From contig CAVTNM010000008.1 in assembly GCA_963736055.1 (NCBI GenBank), positions 62,001-126,000 of the forward strand: a DNA stretch of 64,000 nucleotides. The letters are read 5' to 3'. How positions within the stretch are numbered: position 1 is the stretch's first letter; each line of letters begins with the position of its first letter. A model generated the notes under the pieces. It had not been told where the DNA came from and searched no databases. It saw only the letters and a list, made by a program, of their open reading frames with translations. The stretch is from AC-32 sp963736055. GTDB lineage: Bacteria > Actinomycetota > Thermoleophilia > Gaiellales > Gaiellaceae. This document shows, piece by piece, positions 45,519-54,308 of this stretch. Made by a program: the position numbers and the translations under genes.

Positions 45519-46744
45519 CTTGCGCGGCCGACGAGCACGCAGGCGTTGTGCCCGCCGAGGCCCATCGCGTTCGAGAGCGCGACGTCGACCTCCGTCTCGC
45601 GTGACGCGTTCGGCACGTAGTCGAGGTCGCAGACCGGATCGGGGTTCTCGTAGTTGATCGTCGGCGGGAGCACGCCCTCGTGAACGGCCAGGACGCACAT
45701 CATCGCCTCGATCGCGCCGGCGGCTCCGAAGCAGTGTCCCATCACCGACTTCGTGGACGAGACGGCGAGCTCGTGTGCGTGATCGCCGAAGACGTCCTTG
45801 ATCGCCTTGGTCTCGGCGGCGTCGCCCAGCGGCGTCGAGGTACCGTGGGCGTTGACGTAGCCCACCCGCGCCGGGTCGACCTCGGCCCGCGCGAGCGCCG
45901 AGCGCATCATCTCCGCCACGCCGATCGCCTCCGGCTCGGGCGCGGCCATGTGGTACGCGTCGTTGGAGGTGCCGTAGCCGAGCACCTCGGCATAGATCGT
46001 CGCTCCTCGTGCGCGTGCGCCTTCCAGCTCCTCGAGCACGAGCACGCAGGCACCCTCCCCCATCACGAAGCCCGCCCTGGTGGCGTCGAAGGGCCGTGAT
46101 GCCCTCGGCGGATGCTCTTCCTCGGCGGCCAAGCCGCGCATCGCCGTGAACCCCGCGAGGATGAGCGGGTGGATGCACGCCTCCGTCCCGCCGGCGAGGA
46201 TCGCGTCCGCGTCGCCGCGGCGGATGATCTCGGCGCCCTCGCCGACGGCGTGCGAGCCTGTCGCGCACGCCGAGACCGGCGCGTAGTTCGGGCCACGGAT
46301 CCCGAGCGAGATCGCGAGCTGCCCACTGGCCGAGTCGACGAGCACGCTCGGGATGAAGTACGGCGAGATGCGGTCGGCCCCGCGCTCCCTCAGGGTGTCG
46401 GCCTGCTCGACGATCCCGATCAGGCCGCCGATCGCCGAGCCGAACACGATCCCGACCCGCATCGGGTCGAAGCCGTTCAGCCCGGAGTCGGCGACCGCTT
46501 CCTTGGCGGCGCCCAGGGCGAGCACGACGTTGCGATCGAGGCGGCGCAGCTCCTTCGGCGGCGCGAGCCCTACCGGGTCGAAGTCCTTGACCTCGGCCGC
46601 CACCCGAACCGGGAGGCCGTCCGCGTCGAACGCGCGGATCCAGTCGATCCCGCTCTCCCCGGCGACCGCGGCGCGCCAGGTCTCCGGTGCGGTGTTCCCG
46701 ACCGGCGTGATCGCTCCCAATCCCGTGACGGCGACGCGTCGCAC
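45515..46744 (-). CDS. fabF: Beta-ketoacyl-ACP synthase II
   Basis: 409 aa thiolase-fold enzyme. Catalytic triad: Cys in VSACATGSHAVGEGAEII, His in VNAHGTSTPLGDAAET, His in SVMGHCFGAAGAIEAMM. Gatekeeper region ALSNAMGLGGHNACVL near the C-terminus. Elongates fatty acids by condensing acyl groups with malonyl-ACP. Stand-alone here, with no other fab genes beside it. GTG start; stop overlaps the convergent HAD gene. Confidence 0.95.
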   Translation of the reverse strand: MRRVAVTGLGAITPVGNTAPETWRAAVAGESGIDWIRAFDADGLPVRVAAEVKDFDPVGLAPPKELRRLDRNVVLALGAAKEAVADSGLNGFDPMRVGIVFGSAIGGLIGIVEQADTLRERGADRISPYFIPSVLVDSASGQLAISLGIRGPNYAPVSACATGSHAVGEGAEIIRRGDADAILAGGTEACIHPLILAGFTAMRGLAAEEEHPPRASRPFDATRAGFVMGEGACVLVLEELEGARARGATIYAEVLGYGTSNDAYHMAAPEPEAIGVAEMMRSALARAEVDPARVGYVNAHGTSTPLGDAAETKAIKDVFGDHAHELAVSSTKSVMGHCFGAAGAIEAMMCVLAVHEGVLPPTINYENPDPVCDLDYVPNASRETEVDVALSNAMGLGGHNACVLVGRAS

Positions 46745-46768
46745 GGGAGGAGCTTAGAGCGGAGCCGC

Positions 46769-48175
46769 CTAGCGGCCGCGGCTTACCGTGAGGTTGACCC
46801 TGGCTCCGCTCTTCAGCAGCTTCCCGGGCCGGGGGCTCTCGCGCAGGACGGTGTTCCTCTTCCTCGGCGACGCGACGTGCCTGATTGCGCCGACACGGCA
46901 GTGGGCATGCAAGATCGCCGCCCTCGCCGTCCCCAACCCGTTCCCGAGCACAGGCGGAACGACGCACATGAACGCCCCGAACCCGATCACCCCGACCCGG
47001 GTGCGCCGCTCGGTTCTCGTGCCGTCTCCGAGCTGCCCCTGGCCGTTTTGACCCGCGCAGTAGACGTGACCTCCGCGCATCAGCGCGCAGGTGTGGCCAC
47101 CGCCGGCCGTGATCGCAGCCACCCCGCGTGTCAGACGGGAGACGACGGTCGGAGCGCGGCGCTCGGTCCTGGTCGCATCACCGAGCTGCCCGGAGCCGTT
47201 GTCGCCCCAGCATTTGGTTCTGCCCGCTCTGGTGATCGCGCAGCTGTGGGACCGACCGGCGGCGATCGACACCACTCCGCGTGCGAGCTCGGCCAGGGCG
47301 GTCGGCCGGGTGCGCGTCCTCGTCGTGCCGTCACCGAGCTGGCCCCAGCGGTTCCTGCCCCAGCACCTGACGGCACCTCGGCGCATCAGCGCGCAGGTGT
47401 GCTGGCCCCCCGCCGTGATGGCCGTCACACCGCTCGTAAGGCCCGAAACGGGAACCGGCTCGGTGCGAGCGGTCGTGGAACCGTCGCCGAGCTGGCCGTA
47501 GGCATTGTCGCCCCAGCACTTGACCGCGCCCGAGCGAGTGAGGGCGCAGGTGTGAGCACCTCCGACCGAGATGGCCACCACGCCGCTGGAGAGCCCGGAA
47601 ACAGAGACGGGAGTCGTGCGGTCGCTCTTCGTTCCGTCTCCCAGCTGGCCGTGCTCGTTGCCGCCCCAGCACCTGACCGCGCCTCCCGTGGTCAGCGCGC
47701 AAGCATGAGCACCGCCGGCACCGATCGCCGCCACGCCGCCCGAGAGGCCGGCAACGGCAACCGGGACGGAGCTGCGGCCGGTGCCGTCGCCGAGCTGGCC
47801 GCGGGCGTTGTCGCCCCAGCACGCGACCCCGCCCGCACTCGACCGCGCGCAGGTGAACGAGCCGCCTGCGGCGATCGCAGCGACACCGGCGAGCGCGCTC
47901 ACGGCGACAGGGATGTTTCGATCGGCCGTCGTCCCGTCCCCGAGCTGGCCGGCGCGGTTGGAGCCCCAGCATTCGACGATGCCTGCCCTCGTCAACGCAC
48001 AGGTGTGAGAGCCGCCGGCCGCGATCGCCTTGGCCCTCGCGCTCGCAAGAGGAGGAGTCGCTCCGGCCACGGGCGAGGCAGCTGCGGCGCCCGAGCACAC
48101 AAGCACGGCCCATGCTCCGAGAACCGCACCAGCCCAGGCTCTCGCCAGATTCCGTTGTGGAGGCGGCTTCCACAT
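46769..48175 (-). CDS. Secreted RCC1-repeat propeller with C-terminal PASTA domain
   Basis: 468 aa. Signal peptide (about 1-33), seven RCC1-type blades of about 48 residues with the pattern IAAGGSHTCALT, CWGxNxxGQLGDGT (residues about 48-385), then a PASTA domain (about 395-468: VPPVLGNGLGTARAAI, then LRESPRPGKLLKSGARVNLT). Each blade carries a Cys pair. PASTA domains bind peptidoglycan, so this is probably a wall-attached propeller for protein or glycan binding. It ends 24 bp before fabF on the same strand. Confidence 0.9.
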   Translation of the reverse strand: MWKPPPQRNLARAWAGAVLGAWAVLVCSGAAAASPVAGATPPLASARAKAIAAGGSHTCALTRAGIVECWGSNRAGQLGDGTTADRNIPVAVSALAGVAAIAAGGSFTCARSSAGGVACWGDNARGQLGDGTGRSSVPVAVAGLSGGVAAIGAGGAHACALTTGGAVRCWGGNEHGQLGDGTKSDRTTPVSVSGLSSGVVAISVGGAHTCALTRSGAVKCWGDNAYGQLGDGSTTARTEPVPVSGLTSGVTAITAGGQHTCALMRRGAVRCWGRNRWGQLGDGTTRTRTRPTALAELARGVVSIAAGRSHSCAITRAGRTKCWGDNGSGQLGDATRTERRAPTVVSRLTRGVAAITAGGGHTCALMRGGHVYCAGQNGQGQLGDGTRTERRTRVGVIGFGAFMCVVPPVLGNGLGTARAAILHAHCRVGAIRHVASPRKRNTVLRESPRPGKLLKSGARVNLTVSRGR

Positions 48176-48187
48176 CGTTCACGCGTC

Positions 48188-48481
48188 TTACGTCCGAAAG
48201 TCGTTGTCCGCAACCCGCTCAAGGGTGAAACGCCCGAATTCACGGCCACGAAAGGTCGCGCGCCCGTAGTAGCCGTCGCTGCTCCGTTCGAGCTCGTCGA
48301 TGAATCCATCCAGCGGCGGCCGGTAGCGCAGGCTGAGCCCGACCACGTCGAACCGAACGCCGGGCAACGGCCCCATGGCCGTCTCGCCCGACCCGCCGCT
48401 GATCCGTTTGCGCACGCCGAGCATCGGCGGCAGCAGCCCGCCCGCGCGCTTGACGTTCCAGACTCCGTCCAACTCGCCCAC
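48188..48481 (-). CDS. Small conserved protein of unknown function
   Basis: 97 aa. MGELDGVWNVKRAGGLLPPM, KRISGGSGETAMGPLPGVRF and RATFRGREFGRFTL form a compact beta-rich pattern that recurs in short actinobacterial proteins. It is 12 bp upstream of the RCC1 gene on the same strand and divergent from the DNA ligase (23 bp). Confidence 0.75.
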   Translation of the reverse strand: MGELDGVWNVKRAGGLLPPMLGVRKRISGGSGETAMGPLPGVRFDVVGLSLRYRPPLDGFIDELERSSDGYYGRATFRGREFGRFTLERVADNDFRT

Positions 48482-48504
48482 GGCGTTAGCGTGTGTTCCC
48501 AGCG

Positions 48505-49527
48505 ATGCCGCCGTCCAACCTTCCCTTCCCGCCGATGGAGGCCGAGCTCGTCGACGAGCTGCCCAGCGGGGACTGGCAGTACGAGCCGAAATGGGACGGC
48601 TTTCGAGGGGTGCTCGAGAACCTGGAAGGCGAGTTGCGTCTCTGGAGCCGGAACGGAAGGCCGCTGCTGCGCTACTTCCCCGAGCTCCAGGAGACCGGCG
48701 CGCTTCTGCCGCCGGACTCGGCCCTCGACGGCGAGATCATCATCTCGCGCGACGGCCGGCTCGAATTCGACGCGCTGCAACTGCGGCTCCACCCGGCGGA
48801 GAGCCGGATACGAAAGCTCTCGGCGGAGATCCCGGCGGAGTACGTCGCCTTCGACATCCTGGTCTGGAGGGGAAAACCGCTGCACGAGCTACCTCTCGCG
48901 AAGCGGCGGCGTGAGCTGGAGCGGAAGGCGAAGCGCTTCCGCCTCTCCCCCGCGGAGCGCGACCCCAAGCTGGCGAAGCGCTGGCTCGAGCGCCTCGACC
49001 AGGCCGGCCTCGACGGCGTTGTGGCTAAGCGGCTCGAGCTGCCGTACCTGCCGGGATCACGCGAAGGCGTCGTGAAGGTCAAGCCCTACCGCACGGCCGA
49101 TTGCGTGATCGTCGGCTTCCGCTGGAGCGAAAAGGCCGACGGGCGCATCTCCACGCTCCTGCTCGGCCTCTACGGCGACGACGGGAAGCTCGACTTCGTC
49201 GGGCACTGCTCCGGCTTCCCCGCGGCGGTGCGGCGCGAGCTCGAGCAGACCCTGCCGAAGCTGCTGGGAGCCACGCGTCTGAGCGACAAGCGCATCCCCG
49301 GCGGACAAAGCCGCTGGTCGCAGGGCAAAGAGCTCGACTGGAACCCGGTCAAGCCGGAGATCGTCTGCGAGGTTCGCTACGACAAGCTCGAGGGAAACCG
49401 CTTCCGGCACGGCACACGCTTTCTCCGCTACCGCCCCGATAAGGAGCCTGCGGAGTGCACCTGGGACCAGGTGCGCTCGAAGAGGCGCCGCGGGGACCCG
49501 ACTGTCGAGGGCCTGCTCGCCCGCTGA
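48505..49527 (+). CDS. ATP-dependent DNA ligase (LigD ligase-domain type)
   Basis: 340 aa. Adenylated lysine in motif I (YEPKWDGFRGV), motif III in LDGEIIISRDG, motif IIIa in YVAFDILVW, motif IV in DGVVAKRLELPY, motif V in GVVKVKPYRTADCVIVGF, then an OB-fold domain. This is the stand-alone ligase module of bacterial end joining. The polymerase module faces it from the other strand. ATG 48505. Confidence 0.92.
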   Translation: MPPSNLPFPPMEAELVDELPSGDWQYEPKWDGFRGVLENLEGELRLWSRNGRPLLRYFPELQETGALLPPDSALDGEIIISRDGRLEFDALQLRLHPAESRIRKLSAEIPAEYVAFDILVWRGKPLHELPLAKRRRELERKAKRFRLSPAERDPKLAKRWLERLDQAGLDGVVAKRLELPYLPGSREGVVKVKPYRTADCVIVGFRWSEKADGRISTLLLGLYGDDGKLDFVGHCSGFPAAVRRELEQTLPKLLGATRLSDKRIPGGQSRWSQGKELDWNPVKPEIVCEVRYDKLEGNRFRHGTRFLRYRPDKEPAECTWDQVRSKRRRGDPTVEGLLAR

Positions 49528-49587
49528 CGGGCGGAGTTGCCCGAGCGCTGCTCAGCCTCGGCGTCCATAGGCGCGCTGGCCGCTCTC

Positions 49588-50529
49588 TCAGCGCCTGGCA
49601 CGGCCGCTCCGCTTGAGCTCCACGATCGACGGATCGCCCGGCGGGAGGTCCAGCTGCTCGAAGCGAGGGAGGAGGCTCACCTTGCGCCTCCACATCCCGG
49701 CGGTCAGGTCTCCCACCTTGCCTACCCGCTTGGGCATCGTCTGCAAGGTGAACCCGGCCGGATCGGAGCGCGGGACCTCCTTCCAGGCCAGCGGCGCCGA
49801 GGCCCGCGCGTCCGGGGTCGGCCTGATCGAGTACGCGGAGGCGATCGTCCGGTCGCGGGAGTTCTGGCCGAAGTCCACGAAGACCCCGCGGCGGTCGGCC
49901 ACCTTCCAGGTCGTCGTGGCGACGTCCTGGTCGTCGATCCGGCGCTCGACCTCCTGCGCCAGCGCCTTGGCGAACCGCCTTACCTCCGGGAACCCGAGCT
50001 CGGGCCTGATCGGGGCGAGGATGTGCAGCCCGGTCGCGCCGGAGGTCTTCGGGAACGACGCCAGCCCGAGCTCGTCCATCACGTTCTTGACGACCATGGC
50101 CGTCTCGCGCACGTACTCCCACGGGTTGCCCTCGCTCGGGTCTAGGTCGATCAGCAGGTAGTCGGGCCGCTCGATGTCGTCCACGCGCGAGTGCCACGTG
50201 TGCAACTCGATGCAGCCGAGGTTGACCACCCAGGCGAGCGCGGCCGCGTTGTCGACGACCGCGAAGACCGTCGAATGGCCGCTTGGGAACTGGACGAACT
50301 GCTCGCCGACGAAGCCGGGGTGCGGAGGCACGCGCTTCTGGTGGAAGAAGTCGCCTTCGACGCCGTTCGGGTAGCGCTTCATGTGGAACGGCCGCCGGCG
50401 GATGTGCTGCAGGGCGCACGGCGCGAGAGCCAGGTAGTACGCGACCAGGTCACCCTTCGTCAGGCCGACCTCCGGGAAGAAGACCTTGTCCGGGTTCGTG
50501 ATCGCGACCTCGTGCCGACCGACGCGCAC
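49588..50529 (-). CDS. LigD-type polymerase/primase (non-homologous end joining)
   Basis: 313 aa. KVFFPEVGLTKGDLVAYYL, the HMKRYPNGVEGDFFHQK nucleotide-binding region, the metal Asp pair in YLLIDLDPSEGNPWEYVRE, and SGATGLHILAPI with its conserved His identify the AEP-family LigD polymerase. It fills gaps and adds ribonucleotides at broken ends. GTG start at 50529. Convergent with the ligase, 60 bp between stops; no Ku gene in the window. Confidence 0.92.
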   Translation of the reverse strand: MRVGRHEVAITNPDKVFFPEVGLTKGDLVAYYLALAPCALQHIRRRPFHMKRYPNGVEGDFFHQKRVPPHPGFVGEQFVQFPSGHSTVFAVVDNAAALAWVVNLGCIELHTWHSRVDDIERPDYLLIDLDPSEGNPWEYVRETAMVVKNVMDELGLASFPKTSGATGLHILAPIRPELGFPEVRRFAKALAQEVERRIDDQDVATTTWKVADRRGVFVDFGQNSRDRTIASAYSIRPTPDARASAPLAWKEVPRSDPAGFTLQTMPKRVGKVGDLTAGMWRRKVSLLPRFEQLDLPPGDPSIVELKRSGRARR

Positions 50530-50541
50530 CGCCCAAGTATG

Positions 50542-50564
50542 AAAGGGCCCGGTCGCCCGGGCCC
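50542..50564 (-). terminator. Terminator of tRNA-Ser(GGA)
   Basis: On the minus strand, GGGCCCGG-GCGA-CCGGGCCC followed by TTTC, 11 bp after the tRNA 3' end and before the polymerase start. Confidence 0.8.
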
Positions 50565-50574
50565 CACTTCCGTA

Positions 50575-50663
50575 CGGAGAGGGCGGGATTTGAACCCGCG
50601 ATGGACCTTTCAGCCCATACGCGATTTCCAGTCGCGCTCCTTAGACCGCTCGGACACCTCTCC
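50575..50663 (-). tRNA. tRNA-Ser(GGA)
   Basis: 89-nt class II tRNA. Acceptor stem GGAGAGG/CCTCTCC, anticodon loop CTGGAAA (GGA) on the CGCGA stem, long variable arm, T-arm GCGGG-TTCAAAT-CCCGC. Reads UCC/UCU codons. Confidence 0.97.
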
Positions 50664-50709
50664 AAGCGCAGGTCAGGGTATCGCGCACACGACGTAGGAT
50701 CGGCCGCGA

Positions 50710-51990
50710 GTGGCGACGGTCGTCTTCTTCCCCGAAGGCGCCTTCGGGCCGACGAACAACTGCGTCGGGATCGGAGATGTCCTGCGGCGCCGCGGCCACC
50801 GTGTCGTGTTCGTGGTCGAGGAGTCGTTTGCGGGCACCCTCGAGGCCAAGGGCTTCGAGGAGGCGACGATGCGCCTGGGCCCTCCGCCCGAGCAGGAAGA
50901 GGAACCGGGGCAGTTCTGGAAGGACTTCATCCGCGAGACGGCGCCCGTCTTCCGTAGGCCGACGATCGAGCAGCTCGAGGGGTTCATCCAGCCGACCTGG
51001 CAGGCACTCGTCGACGGCGCGAGGTTCGTCGAGCCGCGCCTGCGTGAGATCCTGGGCGAGCTCGAGCCCGACGTCGTGGTCGAGGACAACGTGGTCGGCT
51101 TCGCCGCGCTGCCGACGTGCGGGCGGCCCTGGGTGCGGATCGTCTCCTGCAACCCCGCCGAGCTGAAGGACCCCGATGTGCCGCCGACCTTCTCCGGCTA
51201 CGCCGTGGCCGGCCGCGAGGGCTGGGACGAGTTCCGCGCCGAGTACGAGCGCTGCCACCGACCGCTCTGGGAAGACTTCGACGCGTTCATGCGCGAGCAG
51301 GGAGCTCCTCCGCTGCCGGAGCTCGAGTTCGTCCACGAGTCGCCGTCGCTGAACGTCTACCTCTACCCCGAGGAGGCGGACTACTCACGCGCCCGACCGC
51401 TCGGCGAGACGTGGCACCGGCTCGACTCCTGCGTTCGCGGGACCGACGCCGATTGGGCCGAGCCGGAGGGCTTCCGGGAGGACGGCCAGAAGCTCGTGTA
51501 CCTCAGCCTCGGCAGCCTCGGTTCCGCGGACGTCGAGCTCATGCGCAGGCTCGTCGGCGAGCTGGCCGACAGCCCGCACCGCTTCGTGGTCTCGAAGGGC
51601 CCCCAGCACGAGCTGTTCGACCTGGCTGGCAACATGACCGGCACGGAGTTCCTGCCCCAGGCCTCGATCCTGCCGCGGGTCGACCTGGTCGTGACCCACG
51701 GCGGCAACAACACGGTCACGGAGAGCTTCTTCTTCGGAAAGCCCATGGTGGTGCTGCCGCTCTTCTGGGACCAGTACGACAACGCCCAGCGGGTGCAGGA
51801 GCTCGGCTACGGCGTGCGGCTGGACACCTACGGCCACGAGCCCGACGAGCTGAGCGACGCAATCGACACGCTCCTGGGAGACGAGATGCTCCGGGAGCGC
51901 CTCCGCCGTGTGTCTGCCCGGCTTCAGAAGGTTCCCGGAACCGAAAAGGCGGCCGGCCTGATCGAGCGCATCGCCGCGAAGACGACCTAG
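50710..51990 (+). CDS. GT1-family glycosyltransferase (UGT/macrolide-type)
   Basis: 426 aa, GT-B fold. N-terminal VVFFPEGAFGPTNNCVGIGD acceptor domain. The C-terminal nucleotide-sugar site VDLVVTHGGNNTVTESFFFG, then PMVVLPLFWDQYDNAQRV, matches the UDP-glycosyltransferase signature. Probably glycosylates a small hydrophobic acceptor. GTG start; stop overlaps the convergent decarboxylase gene. Confidence 0.88.
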   Translation: MATVVFFPEGAFGPTNNCVGIGDVLRRRGHRVVFVVEESFAGTLEAKGFEEATMRLGPPPEQEEEPGQFWKDFIRETAPVFRRPTIEQLEGFIQPTWQALVDGARFVEPRLREILGELEPDVVVEDNVVGFAALPTCGRPWVRIVSCNPAELKDPDVPPTFSGYAVAGREGWDEFRAEYERCHRPLWEDFDAFMREQGAPPLPELEFVHESPSLNVYLYPEEADYSRARPLGETWHRLDSCVRGTDADWAEPEGFREDGQKLVYLSLGSLGSADVELMRRLVGELADSPHRFVVSKGPQHELFDLAGNMTGTEFLPQASILPRVDLVVTHGGNNTVTESFFFGKPMVVLPLFWDQYDNAQRVQELGYGVRLDTYGHEPDELSDAIDTLLGDEMLRERLRRVSARLQKVPGTEKAAGLIERIAAKTT

Positions 51991-53378
51991 TGGTGGAAGC
52001 CGCTTGCGCCGCTGCCGTCGTGTAGGGGCGCGGACTGCCGCTGCAGGCGGGGGAGCTGCCGCTCGATGTCGGCGACGAGCAGATCGGCCAGGTCATGGCC
52101 GAAGCCCCGCTTGACCACCACGCGCAGCGCCGCGAGGTCGGTGCGCTTCTCGGGGAAGGTGTAGGCAGGGACGAGCCAGCCACGCTCCCGCAGGGCATTC
52201 GAGACGTCGAAGACCGTGAAGTTGTCGATGTCGTCGGCAAGCGTGAAGGCGAAGACGGGTAGCTCGTCGCCTCGCGTCAGGAGCTCGAACGGGCCCAGCT
52301 CCCCGATCCGGTCGGCAAGCCGGGTCGCCACCTCTCGCGCGTAGCCCTGCACCCCTCGGTACCCGTCGAAGCCGAGGCGGAGGAAGTTGTAGTACTGCGC
52401 GACCACCTGTGCGCCCGGGCGCGAGAAGTTCAGCGCGAAGGTGGGCATGTTGTCGCCGAGGTAGTTGACCCAGAAGATCAGCTCCTCGGGCAGCGCCTCT
52501 GCGTCGCGCCAGACGATCCAGCCCACGCCCGGGTAGACGAGCCCGTACTTGTGGCCCGAGGCATTGATCGAGGCGACGCGCGGAAGGCGAAAGTCCCATT
52601 CGAGCTCCTCGTCGACGAACGGAGCCACGAACGCGCCCGAGGCTCCGTCGACGTGGACGGGGACGTCGATGCCCGTCCGCTCCTGGAAGTCGTCGAGTGC
52701 CTCGCAGATCTCTTGCACGGGCTCGTACGAGCCGTCGAAGGTCGACCCGAGGATCGCCACGACACCGATCGTGTTCTCGTCGCAGAGCTTGACCGCCTCC
52801 TCCGCGGAAAGATTGAAACGGTCACCCTCCATCGGCACGAGCCGCATCTCGACGTCCCAGTAGTTCGCGAACTTCTCCCAGCAGACTTGGACGTTGATGC
52901 CCATCACGAGGTTCGGTTGGTCCGTCGGCTCGCCCGCCGCGGCCCGGCGGGTCTGCCAGCGGCGCTTGAGCGCCAGCCCGCCGAGCATGGCCGCTTCGCT
53001 CGAGCCGGTCGTCGAACAGCCCGTTGCCTGCTCGGCGTCCGGGGCGTGCCAGAGGCGGCTGAGGCTGTTGACGCAGCGCATCTCGAGCTCGGCGGTCTGC
53101 GGGTACTCGTCCTTGTCGATCATGTTCTTGTCGAGGCACTCGGCCATCAGCTTCGCGGCCTGCGGCTCCATCCACGTGGTCACGAACGTCGCGAGGTTCA
53201 TCCGCGCGTTGCCGTCGAGCATCAGCTCGTCGTGGATGATCTGGTACGCGACGTCGGGCGGTAGCTCCCCGTCGGGAATCCGGTGCCGCGGGATGTGATC
53301 CCCCTCGAGCCCGAAGAGCGGGTCCACGGCGAGATCACCCTCACGAATGGCCGGGCCGGCCGGGTGGACGAGGCTCAT
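51987..53378 (-). CDS. gadB: Glutamate decarboxylase
   Basis: 463 aa, PLP group II decarboxylase. PLP Lys in SINASGHKYGLVYPGVGW, Asp in VPVHVDGASGAFVAPF, early ATFVTTWMEPQAAKLMAE and CSTTGSSEAAMLGGLA. The IPRHRIPDGELPPDVAYQII start matches GadA/GadB. Converts glutamate to GABA, consuming a proton. The N-terminal ATG 53378 overlaps the stop of the amidotransferase-like gene by ATGA. No GABA antiporter is adjacent. Confidence 0.92.
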   Translation of the reverse strand: MSLVHPAGPAIREGDLAVDPLFGLEGDHIPRHRIPDGELPPDVAYQIIHDELMLDGNARMNLATFVTTWMEPQAAKLMAECLDKNMIDKDEYPQTAELEMRCVNSLSRLWHAPDAEQATGCSTTGSSEAAMLGGLALKRRWQTRRAAAGEPTDQPNLVMGINVQVCWEKFANYWDVEMRLVPMEGDRFNLSAEEAVKLCDENTIGVVAILGSTFDGSYEPVQEICEALDDFQERTGIDVPVHVDGASGAFVAPFVDEELEWDFRLPRVASINASGHKYGLVYPGVGWIVWRDAEALPEELIFWVNYLGDNMPTFALNFSRPGAQVVAQYYNFLRLGFDGYRGVQGYAREVATRLADRIGELGPFELLTRGDELPVFAFTLADDIDNFTVFDVSNALRERGWLVPAYTFPEKRTDLAALRVVVKRGFGHDLADLLVADIERQLPRLQRQSAPLHDGSGASGFHH

Positions 53379-54232
53379 CCGGGGCTGCTCGCGCCGGCGA
53401 AATCGGTCGCCGGCGAAAACGGGTAGAGCTCGTCCTGGCCGGGCTGGATGACGCCGTACGACGACTCCGGCACCTCGTTCCAGGCGCCCGGCAGCGAGTC
53501 GCCGAGGGGCTCGGACACCACGAGGCGTGCTTCGTCGCCGACCTCTTGAAGAAGCTCGTTCTCCGGGTAAATCGCCCGCAGCGTGCGCACGTCGGTGCTG
53601 AAGAAGAGCGATCGAGAGTCCCGTTCGCTCGAATACCTGAAGGCCCAGACGCACTCGCCGTCGGTGGTCGCGATCGTCCCCTGGAACGGATACTCGACGC
53701 CGTGCTGCCGGCCGACGGACTCGACGAGCCCGATCGCGCGCTCGACCGCCCGCGGCGGATCGTCCTCGAGGCCGAAGGTGAGGGCCAAATGGAACAGCAC
53801 CTCGGAGTCCGTCGTCCCCTCGATCTCCGGGAAAAGGGCGGGGTCGATCGCAAGCACGAGGTCGCGCTTGACCGTGAGGAAGTCGCGGATGAGGCCGTTG
53901 TGCATCCAGAGCCAGTTTCCGTGACGGAAGGGATGGCAGTTCGTCTGCTGGACCGGCGACCCGGTCGAGGCGCGAATGTGCGCGAAGACCAGGCGGGATT
54001 TGAGATGTCCCGAGAGCTCGCGCAGGTTGCGGTCGTTCCAGGCCGGCTCGATGCTGTGGAACAGCGCCGGAGACTCCATCGCGCCGTACCAGCCCACACC
54101 GAAACCGTCGCCGTTCGTCTCCTCCGCGCCCATCTGCGAGTGGAGGCTCTGCACGACGAGCGAGTTCTTGGGCCCGTAGAGCAGCTCCTCGACCAGGACG
54201 GGCGAGCCCGAATATGCAAGCCAGCGGCACAT
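53375..54232 (-). CDS. Class II glutamine amidotransferase (YafJ/EgtC-like)
   Basis: 285 aa. Starts MCRWLAYSG, so Met removal exposes the Ntn nucleophile Cys2. Asn and Gly of the active site are in RASTGSPVQQTNCHPF and WLWMHNGLIRDF. The stand-alone GATase II fold hydrolyses glutamine or gamma-glutamyl compounds. It is directly coupled (ATGA) to glutamate decarboxylase, so it may feed glutamate to it. EgtC-like ergothioneine function is the alternative, but no other egt genes are present. ATG 54232 is fixed by the catalytic Cys. Confidence 0.85.
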   Translation of the reverse strand: MCRWLAYSGSPVLVEELLYGPKNSLVVQSLHSQMGAEETNGDGFGVGWYGAMESPALFHSIEPAWNDRNLRELSGHLKSRLVFAHIRASTGSPVQQTNCHPFRHGNWLWMHNGLIRDFLTVKRDLVLAIDPALFPEIEGTTDSEVLFHLALTFGLEDDPPRAVERAIGLVESVGRQHGVEYPFQGTIATTDGECVWAFRYSSERDSRSLFFSTDVRTLRAIYPENELLQEVGDEARLVVSEPLGDSLPGAWNEVPESSYGVIQPGQDELYPFSPATDFAGASSPG

Positions 54233-54308
54233 GGCGTAGGCACTCTCGCGCCTGCCGCACCCGCCGGCATCGTCCCGATGGGACGAAAAGCGGCATACTT
54301 CCGGATGC

